A stretch of DNA of 64,000 nucleotides from contig NC_081546.1 of assembly GCF_901000735.1 (NCBI RefSeq), forward strand, positions 9,388,254-9,452,253. Reading direction: 5' to 3'. Made by a program: the position numbers and the translations under genes. The notes under the pieces were generated by a model. The model searched no databases, had not been told where the DNA came from, and was given only the letters and a program-made list of their open reading frames with translations. Shown one piece after another: positions 57,134 through 64,000 of this stretch; the first letter of the stretch is position 1; every line of letters starts with the position of its first letter. Source of the DNA: Corylus avellana. Lineage: Eukaryota; Streptophyta; Magnoliopsida; Fagales; Betulaceae.

Positions 57134-58381
57134 TCACAAAATAATTACATTAATTAACTCACAACCTACATCCAACTCAGAAACATTCATGGTTGCCATA
57201 TTTTTTCTTCCCTTTCCCCTTTCCCTTGTCCCTTTTTGCATTTTGTTTACCTTTAGGTGGAATTGTTTCACTTGGGGCCACCTGGGATTTGGGTATGTCA
57301 AAATCAAGGGGGGCAACCCTAAAGGTAAAACCACCTGCCCGTGGAAGTCCCAAACACATAGTGGTCCACCTCTTGGAATTTTCGATGGTTCAGTAGGCTC
57401 ACCTGTGATATCGATCACCAGCTTGCCCTTGCGGTTAGGGTCCCTAACACTACCAGCGTATACATTCAAATCACTAGCAGCTCTTGATCTTGTGGCTAAC
57501 CCCAACAATTTCTTCCTTGTTCTAACTGCAGGACCCGCCTACAGATTTTAAACAAAATAATATATTAGATAATAAATTCAAAATCAGCACATACAACGTC
57601 TTTAATAAGGCCTTTAATAAATTCAAAATCAGCACATACAACGTCTTTAATGACACCTTTAATAAATTCAAAATCAACACATACACTAAATAATAAGGCT
57701 TACATTGGATTGACTATTACGAAGTTCAGTTGGGGTATGAGTTTGGGATGTATGGAGTTGAGTTGGAGCAGTTGATTGTGCATGTGGTTAGGGAGTAGTA
57801 GAAACAACCTACATATTTTTGAAAAAATAATGTCATATGCACATTTTTCTTATCAATACAAAATCAGCACATCACAACGCCTTCAATAAATTCAAAATCA
57901 GCACATAACAACGTCTTTAATGAATTCGAAATTAGACACAACAATCCCAGAAAGCATCCTTCTTATATACAACAGTCCTCTCATATTCTTCATCCTCTTC
58001 TGCATTGTCATCTACCGCATCTACATCAACAGCATCAAACGAAACCAAATACAACTTAGCTAGCCCATGCCCTAAATGGTGTGAAACCATTTCATTTACA
58101 TCATGATCAGATGATATCAGCCTTAATCCTTCATCTAAAGACCTATCAGGTATCTTGTAGTGAATGAGGTTACTAGACCTATTCCCATAATCCTTACATA
58201 TTTCCTCGATATCCAAGAAAGACATTTTATGTACATCATGAACCGAATGATTATGAACAAACCCACCCACATACGTACACCTATTTGCCCTATAGAAATA
58301 ACCATTGTAATGCACCTCAAGCAGCAATATGTCATTAGCAATTATGCGGCCTGCCACATTGAGACAGGATGCAAAAAGCAT
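57134..58381 (-). CDS. PB1-like domain protein of a MULE-type element, likely non-functional remnant
   Basis: The minus-strand frame 58381-57932 has the features of the PB1-like N-terminal domain found in plant MULE-associated proteins: VHYNGYFYRANRCTYVGGFV, then MSFLDIEEICKDYG, DEGLRLISSDHDVNEM, and an acidic run (DAVDVDAVDDNAEEDEEYE). A second exon appears to start at 57538 after a CTGTAG acceptor and runs to 57134 (AGPAVRTRKKLLGL..., a Lys/Arg/Gly-rich tail). Usually a MURA transposase and SWIM zinc finger lie between such ends; they are absent, so this is probably an internally deleted version. The intron 57539-57931 holds a 45-bp tandem repeat. The join between exons is inferred. Confidence 0.6.
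57560..57690. repeat. 45-bp tandem repeat
   Basis: AAATTCAAAATCAGCACATA followed by CAACGTCTTTAAT recurs about three times, with a further degenerate copy near 57880-57925. Confidence 0.75.
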
Positions 58382-58453
58382 TAAACAAAATGCAACATAT
58401 ATTTAGACAACAAAAAAAGGATGCAACAAAATACAACATGCAGTGACTGTACA

Positions 58454-58930
58454 TGCAGTGAGTTTTGGCTAAAGCATGCAGAATATTCCAACAAAGCATT
58501 AAACAAACAAACCCTAAACCCTAAACAGCAATCAAATAGTAAGAAATAAACCATGAAGTATGCATTGAATTATTGTTAAACCCTAAGTGTGCAGTGAGTT
58601 TTGGCTAAAGCATGCAGAATATTCCAACAAAGCATTAAACAAACAAACCCTAAACCCGAAACAGCAATCAAATAGTGAGAAATAAACCATTAAGTATGCA
58701 CTGAATTATTGCTAAATCCTAAGTATGTAGTGACTTTTGGCTAAAGCATCTAGAATATTCTAAGTATGGACTTAATTATTGCTACACCCTAAATATGCAG
58801 TGACTTTTTGCAGTGAACAACATCAATCAAACAGTGAGAAATAAACTCTAAGTATGCACGTAATTATTGTTAAACCCTAAATATGCAGTGACTTTTGCAG
58901 TGACTTTTTGCTAAAGCAAACCCTAGCAGA
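58454..58930. repeat. 136-bp tandem array with telo-box motifs
   Basis: Two near-complete units (58454-58589, 58590-58725) and three shortened ones, each starting TGCAGTGA(G/C)TTTT. Each long unit contains AAACCCTAAACCC-like telomere-type motifs and is placed just upstream of the minus-strand PB1-like gene. Confidence 0.85.
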
Positions 58931-59536
58931 CAGTCAAGTTTCTTCAACCGATAGTAGCCAATTAAAAAATGGAAAAAATCCCCAACATTTTGGTAGCATC
59001 AATTCGACCAAAGAAAGTGGACACTGTCTTTATTCAACCCACCAGTACACAAATCGTTTTTTATTTGACAGACTTTTGACAATAAAACCATATGACCCAT
59101 AAATAGACAACATTCAACAATAAAGGGGACCACAATGTTAAACTCGGCATACGGACAAAGGGGACCACAATGATCGACGACTCGGCATACCTATAAATAA
59201 AACAACCAAAATCATTTGACAAAAGGGACTATACCTGGAAAAGATGGCAGTGATGAAGAAGACGGCTCACGGACAAATCTTCCAACACAACTACACGAGA
59301 CAGTCATTGGGTGGAATCGCGATTTAAATCAGGGTCGAATCGCAATTTAGGGTTGGAGTTGGTTTATTTGGGTGGAATCGCGATTTACACTCACTGGGTG
59401 GATTAAGGAAGATCAGTGGTCGTCGGCCCACAATGTGTTCTTCACGAAGACGGCTATCCAAATCCTTTTTCAATTTTGGAGTTTTGGTGATTTTCAAAAA
59501 AAAACCCTAAGGGTGTTTGTACATGTGGTGGTATCC
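58931..59536. other. Inner flank of the right inverted repeat
   Basis: No gene recognised; contains a short direct repeat GGGTGGAATCGCGATTTA (about 59309 and 59370). Confidence 0.55.
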
Positions 59537-59731
59537 GGGGTAAAACGGGCTTTCAATAATTTTTTCCCACATGCGCGGCACGTGCGACCCCTTCCGTTAG
59601 GATTTCATAGAAAATCTTAACGGAAGGGCCAAAATGAACGAAACTAAAACTTTAATACATGAAAGTGAGAGATTTTGAACAATGGGGGGGTGTCTATAGC
59701 CGAAGTATTGGGGGGGGTAAGTGAAGTTTCC
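59537..59731 (-). repeat. Right terminal inverted repeat
   Basis: Inverted counterpart of 55053-55246. Confidence 0.85.
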
Positions 59732-59999
59732 ATTTTTTTTTTAATTTTAATTTTTTTTTATATATTTTTTAATTATAATTTTATAATATTTTTAATTTTA
59801 AAATTTTTATTTTTTATTTTTAATTAATATATGAACACATGTCGATTTTTTAATAGTGCTGACATGACTTTTCGTCAAATTTTGGACGGAATTTAGATGG
59901 AGGTACCATCTCAATTTTTATGTAAACCCGAGGTACCTTTGATAAAATTTTAATTAAAAAAACGATTTTTTTTAAGAAAAAAGGGAAAATTTTGTTTAA
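59732..59999. other. AT-rich flank with possible outer inverted repeat
   Basis: Bases 59740-59880 are an imperfect inverted match of 54010-54095 (shared GATTTTTTAATAGTG/CACCATTAAAAAATC core). No gene. Confidence 0.4.
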
Positions 60000-60128
60000 G
60001 AAAACAAAAAATTTTTATTTTAAAAAAATAAAAAAAAACGAAAATTTTCAATTTTATAAAAATAAAATTGAATTTTTTTAAATTGTTTTTTTTTTTTTTT
60101 TTTTTTTTTAAATGGCAGGGTCTTTTGA

Positions 60129-60160
<32 letters not shown>

Positions 60161-60322
60161 TTCCTAGAAATTTTAGTATTTTTTGTCTTTATTTTATCAA
60201 GAGTAGTTTTGTTATTGGGGAGAACATTGACAATTTTTAGTAGATTGGAGAGACATTGTTACAATTAAAAGTTTAGAGAGGACATTGTCAATTAGTTGAT
60301 AGTTTGAGGGGGTATGCAATTT
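60000..60322. mobile_element. Right half of a foldback element
   Basis: Same family as the right arm of the element at 7928-8860: shared AGTAGTTTTGTTATTGGGG-like, GACATTG..., AGTTTGAGGGGGTATG blocks in the same order. The matching left arm is not seen, so truncated. Confidence 0.6.
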
Positions 60323-60940
60323 TTTTTTTTTTAATCGAGAGAGAAAATCATGTGTGCATGATAAATAAGGTTTAATTTTCTTGTTTTTATCAAATTATTT
60401 AAAAGACATCAAATGTATAAGATTCATACGATTATCAAACAACTTCTTTTCGATTTCTTTCATTAGATTGTGTTCATTAGGCCACATCAAGTTCAATAAA
60501 AATTGGATTTCTTCCGTTAAATTGTGTTCATTAGTCCACATCAAGTTCATGATCTTGTGTTCATTAGGCCACATCAAATTCAATAAAAATAAAAATGAAA
60601 AATAAAAAATAAAAAAACACTTGTCTAGACGATGTAGCTAGATTCCCATGTCAACTTTGAAAGCGATACATCAGCTATAAGCCTATAACTTCAACTCATA
60701 AATTGCCATTGTTTGACCTGGTAACGCTTTCAACTATAATTAATTGGAAATTAACTAGATAACTTGTATAGTAAGATAGCAATTATTGCACCATATTACA
60801 ATAACAATAATCAAAGCAACATTATAATGTAACATACCAAAAGCATAATCATCCAGTATATTGGTCAAAGGCCAGTTGTCAAATTAAATATTTAAATATT
60901 ATACGCTAAATATAGTAGTCACTAGATCCAATACATAAAC
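60323..60940. other. Intergenic with short tandem repeat
   Basis: A unit of about 35-60 bases containing TGTGTTCATTAG(G/T)CCACATC recurs three times (60467-60590). No gene recognised. Confidence 0.6.
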
Positions 60941-61533
60941 AAAGGTGAGGAGCTGGCCCTAGAGAGAGAACCTTTGACATATCTCTAGTTTTTCCTCTCT
61001 GGTGAGTTCCTTTAGCGAGGAGGGACACTCCCCCCTTCTTTTGCTCTTATGCACTTTTTTTTTTTTTTTCCTGTTCTGTCTCCTGTTTTTGGTCCCCATC
61101 ATTGGTTTCAGTAGTTGCCATGCCACTCCCTCCACCTTGTCAACTTGCCGCCCCATCTGGTCGTCGCTTTATCCTTTGTTTTGGTCGCCTTGGGGGTTTT
61201 AGATCCGGTATGATCTAAGCTAGATCTGTTCCTTTTGGGCTTACCAGGCCAATGACGCGCCCTCCCCCGCCTTCTCCAGCCTCTCTGCCACCTGTCACCG
61301 CCCGTCGACATGGGAGCTTCATTGAGACAATGATCAATTGGTCCTCAAGACAATCTATTATCCTCTGGGTAAAAACTCCTCAAATGTGAAAAAGTCGTAC
61401 TTTTAGCTCATTTAACAAATCCCAAGGCCCTAATACATCTTCCAACATTGTTATAAGCACAAACCAGACATCAACACAATTTTCCAACACTAAAGTTCAA
61501 ACATTTCTTTCAAAATCCAACCTTTCCACTAAC

Positions 61534-62529
61534 ATGATGGGTAGGGCAGACAAGATCTCACTGACGGAGGGAGAAAGGCAAGGAATAACGATTTTTGGGG
61601 AAGAAGTGGAGGAAATCCGCCAGGAAAGCGCTAACTACCAGGTGGGAAATTACTGGACAAAGAAAAAAAATAACAAGGATTCCTTTAAGTCTGTTCTATC
61701 CAAGCTGTGGAGATTGGTGGGAAGAGTAAGCTTTAAGGAATTGCAAGACAATTTATGGTTGTTTTAATTTGCTGAGGGGGATGCTAAACGCAGAGTATCG
61801 GATGGAGGGCCATGGTCGTTAGATTGACAGATAGTGGTGACACAAGACTTTGATGGCTTAATCCCTCCTTCCCAAATGCAGCTGAACCAGTCTACCTTCG
61901 GGAACCAAATTCATGATATGCCATTATTGTGTATGACAAAGAGCGTGGGTACCAAAATAGGAGAATCCCTGGGCATACTTGAAGGGATTGTTGTGGCCAA
62001 GGATGAGGAAAATGCTTACGTATACGGGTATGCATAGACTTGACAAAACCTCTGGAGCGAGGTAGAGCACTCCTTGTGGGAGGGGAGATCCATCTGGGTG
62101 CATTTCAAATATGAAAAGCTTCCATTGTTTTGTTTCCACTGTGCGTACATTATCCACGACCCCAAGGGTTGTAGTAGCAAACAGGGCTTACGGCTAACGT
62201 TTGAGAAGAGTGAGAAGCCATGGAGAGTTTGGCTAAGAGCAAACGACACTGGGGGGAAGATAGGATTAGGAACGACTAAACTGAATAGAGAAGACAAGCC
62301 CTCGTTTCCGGCAAGGGGATGGTCATCTGGGGACGTAGCACAACCACCGTACTCTCCCGAAATGGCTACTTGCAACAATCAAGGAAACCCTAAGGAGCCA
62401 AGCATTCCTAGTAAGGAAGGTAGTAGCGCGGATTCTAGCTCATACCATAACGATTATGGAACTAAATCTGCATTTATGGCCAGTTTTTCAAATGCGACAG
62501 CTGGGGGGAACACAGACAATTTACTGTAG
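61534..62529 (+). pseudogene. LINE ORF1 (DUF4283 / zinc-knuckle protein), disrupted
   Basis: A single frame is interrupted by stops near 61765, 61826 and 62036. It reads the usual plant L1 ORF1 plan: DAKRRVSDGGPWSLD, VTQDFDGLIPP, the DMPLLCMTKSVGTKIGESLG region (DUF4283), then WVHFKYEKLPLFCFHCAYIIH with a C-x2-C-x4-H-type knuckle, and a Gly/Ser-rich tail. It would bind LINE RNA. The frame is kept throughout, so inactivation is by point stops. Confidence 0.82.
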
Positions 62530-63006
62530 CGATGGAGAAACATAATGGGGGATAGACATGTGTGCATATCCCTGGGCTTAAGGTGGGTCAGCGGGATGAG
62601 CTAGGCCCAACTAAACAACAGAGAAAACACGCCAACTCTGGAAGGAGAAGCCCAGTATGGATGGAGCCACAATCTAAGATGGGACGGCTTAGAGTGAACC
62701 AAAACGGGCCGGGGGGCTAAGATGAAGCTGAAACAGGTGGAGACAAATGAGCATCTGGAAAGAGCATGACGTTGATGATGGAACCTCAAGAAGGAAGCAA
62801 TTTGTGGACCTGGAAACAAAAGGCTAGGAGGCCCAGGTATGATGTTGGAATTGGGGGGGTGAGGAGACACAAAATGTAAGATTGCCCAAATGGAAACAGA
62901 GGGGAACCTGGAGACTTCAGTGAAGAGAGGAAGGCAGGATGGTGAGGCACCTGTTTCAAACGCAGGTGTCATGGTAGAGGATGCGAAGCAGCCCCGCCGT
63001 AAATAA
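62530..63006 (+). other. LINE inter-ORF region
   Basis: G/A-rich spacer between ORF1 and ORF2; the minus-strand open frame here (62601-62972) is a compositional shadow. Confidence 0.6.
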
Positions 63007-64000
63007 TGATTCTCCTAAGTTGGAACTGCTAGGGGCTTGGGAACCCTACGGTAGTTCGAGACCTTTGCCAATTGGTAAAGGATAAAAAGCCCAACTTTTT
63101 GTTTCTTATGGAAATAAAAAATTTTTGAGAATAAAATGGAGAGAATTAGTACAAGGTTGGGTTTTACAGGTCTCTTTGTAGTCGACCCTGTGGGTCGAAG
63201 TGGCAGACTAGCTTTACTTTGGCATGAAGAAAGCGGAGTTACCATCCAAAATTTCTCTAGAAGACACATAAATGCTACTGTCCAATCTCCAAATGAGAGG
63301 CAATGGAAGCTTATGGGATTTTATGGCCATCCGGACGAGTCAAAGAGAAAGGAGGCATGGGCATTGCTAAAACGTCTCAAAGATTTCCCCCCGGAGCCGT
63401 GGCTGTGTGTTGGGGACTTCAATGAGATTGTTACTCAATCGGAGAAGTAGGGAGCATCCATGAGAAGTGAGAAGCAAATGGACAACTTGAGAACAACAAT
63501 AGAAGAAAGTGGGCTCAGTGACTTGGGGTACAAGGGCTCATGGTTCACATGGTCAAATAGGAGAGAGGACCACGAGTTCACTAAGGAGCGACTTGATCGG
63601 GGCATGGCTAACCAAGAATGTTACTCTACATTTAGCGAGGTGGAAGTGTGAGCCCTAGTAGCACGTACCTCAAACCATAAACCCCTACTTGTCGTGTTTG
63701 AGGTCTCTCCAGTAGCACAACAATAACAAACAGGGTTTAGATTTGAAGCTAAATGGGTGGTAGAGCAAGACTTTCATGAAGTTGTCCATGATGCATGGGT
63801 GGAAGAAAATAACTCAGAGCTAGGGAGGATAGGCATATGTACCAAGCTGGAACGCTGCTGCAATGCCCTATCAAGGTGGAGTAGAACAAAGTTGAAATAG
63901 GGAGACTGGTCTATTAAAAAGCACACTAAAAAATTGGAAGAGCTCTAGAGGCACGAAACATCCACTCAGAGGGATGAAATCTTGGCTCTCAAAGCAAATA
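63007..64000 (+). pseudogene. LINE ORF2, endonuclease domain, disrupted and incomplete
   Basis: Starts MILLSWNC then a TAG where Arg is usual (WNCRGLGNP). The AP-endonuclease-like domain follows in the same frame: FLMEIK; GLFVVDPVGRSGRLALLWH; WKLMGFYGHPDESKR; WLCVGDFNEIV (catalytic D and N); FTWSNRR; a degraded SNHKPLLV (SDH motif with N for D). Stops near 63031, 63127, 63448, 63649 and later. The window ends before the reverse transcriptase. Confidence 0.87.

Larger units (their letters stand above)
55053..59731. mobile_element. 4.7-kb inverted-repeat transposon, probably Mutator-related, non-autonomous
   Basis: Terminal inverted repeats of about 194 bp (55053-55246 and 59537-59731) start GGAAACTTCACTTA. 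Long TIRs and the cargo (GRF zinc-finger and PB1-like genes, both recurrent companions of plant MULEs) favour a Mutator-like origin. No transposase core could be read. The insertion lies in a T-tract, so the target duplication is ambiguous. The interior has four tandem-repeat arrays. Confidence 0.72.
60941..64000 (+). mobile_element. L1-type LINE, decayed, running off the window
   Basis: A pyrimidine-rich 5' region is followed by ORF1 (about 61534-62529) and ORF2 (from 63007), both on the plus strand and both with several in-frame stops. The reverse transcriptase would lie beyond 64000. The 5' boundary is approximate. Confidence 0.85.

Noticed and set aside
57189..57551. Plus-strand frame of 120 codons
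   Set aside because: Antisense to the PB1-like second exon, whose frame and acceptor site fit better.
58454..58725. Interstitial telomere array
   Set aside because: Only one or two AAACCCTAA motifs per 136-bp unit; not a (TTTAGGG)n tract.
55053..59731. CRISPR-like or other array from the spaced tandem repeats
   Set aside because: The repeats are ordinary plant minisatellites in a transposon, with no regular unique spacers and no associated genes.

Overview
This is nuclear DNA from a plant, most likely a woody eudicot. Genes have many introns with plant-type splice sites. Proteins include a thylakoid-lumen protein, a plant-type histone H3.3 and an organelle-type seryl-tRNA synthetase. The intergenic DNA is AT-rich and full of plant transposable elements (copia, gypsy, L1-type LINEs, Mutator-like MITEs, tRNA-derived SINE candidates). 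The genus cannot be fixed from the sequence alone.

Layout. 1-15.5 kb has no gene I can support: AT-rich intergenic DNA with MITEs, foldback repeats, SINE-like pieces and a 100-N gap (8494-8593). 15.9-22.2 kb (+) is a complete 12-exon O-fucosyltransferase-family (GT106-like) gene for about 533 residues. 23.6-32.5 kb (+) is a complete 11-exon gene for TL29/APX4, a peroxidase-fold thylakoid lumen protein; its 5.1-kb intron 2 carries a decayed copia retrotransposon in antisense. 32.9-39.3 kb (-) is a complete 10-exon organellar seryl-tRNA synthetase gene, convergent with TL29 and head-to-head with a histone H3.3 gene (40.16-40.74 kb, +) that has a TATA box and a 5'-UTR intron.

A 7.5-kb block (35753-43296: an intronic LINE fragment, SerRS exons 1-6, the shared promoter, H3.3 and a MITE cluster) recurs almost unchanged at 45841-53386. 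Between the copies are a second 100-N gap (43297-43396) and the 3' part of a young Ty3/gypsy element whose 3' LTR ends exactly where copy B begins. The simplest reading is that the two copies are alleles, with and without a gypsy insertion in a SerRS intron, placed in tandem by the assembly. A real tandem duplication is not excluded. Copy B has SerRS exons 1-6 only; both H3.3 copies encode the same protein.

53.4-60.3 kb is a transposon cluster: a MITE with a 9-bp target duplication, a fragment of a MYC2-like bHLH gene, and a 4.7-kb element with about 194-bp terminal inverted repeats that carries a broken GRF zinc-finger gene and a PB1-like gene but no recognisable transposase. 60.9-64.0 kb (+) is a decayed L1-type LINE (ORF1, then the ORF2 endonuclease) that runs off the window.

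The four single-copy genes have unrelated housekeeping or organelle roles; I see no operon-like functional linkage. The most notable points are the duplicated block and its gap and LTR junction, three GC-AG introns in two neighbouring genes, the compact divergent SerRS/H3.3 promoter, and the inverted-repeat element with GRF and PB1-like genes.
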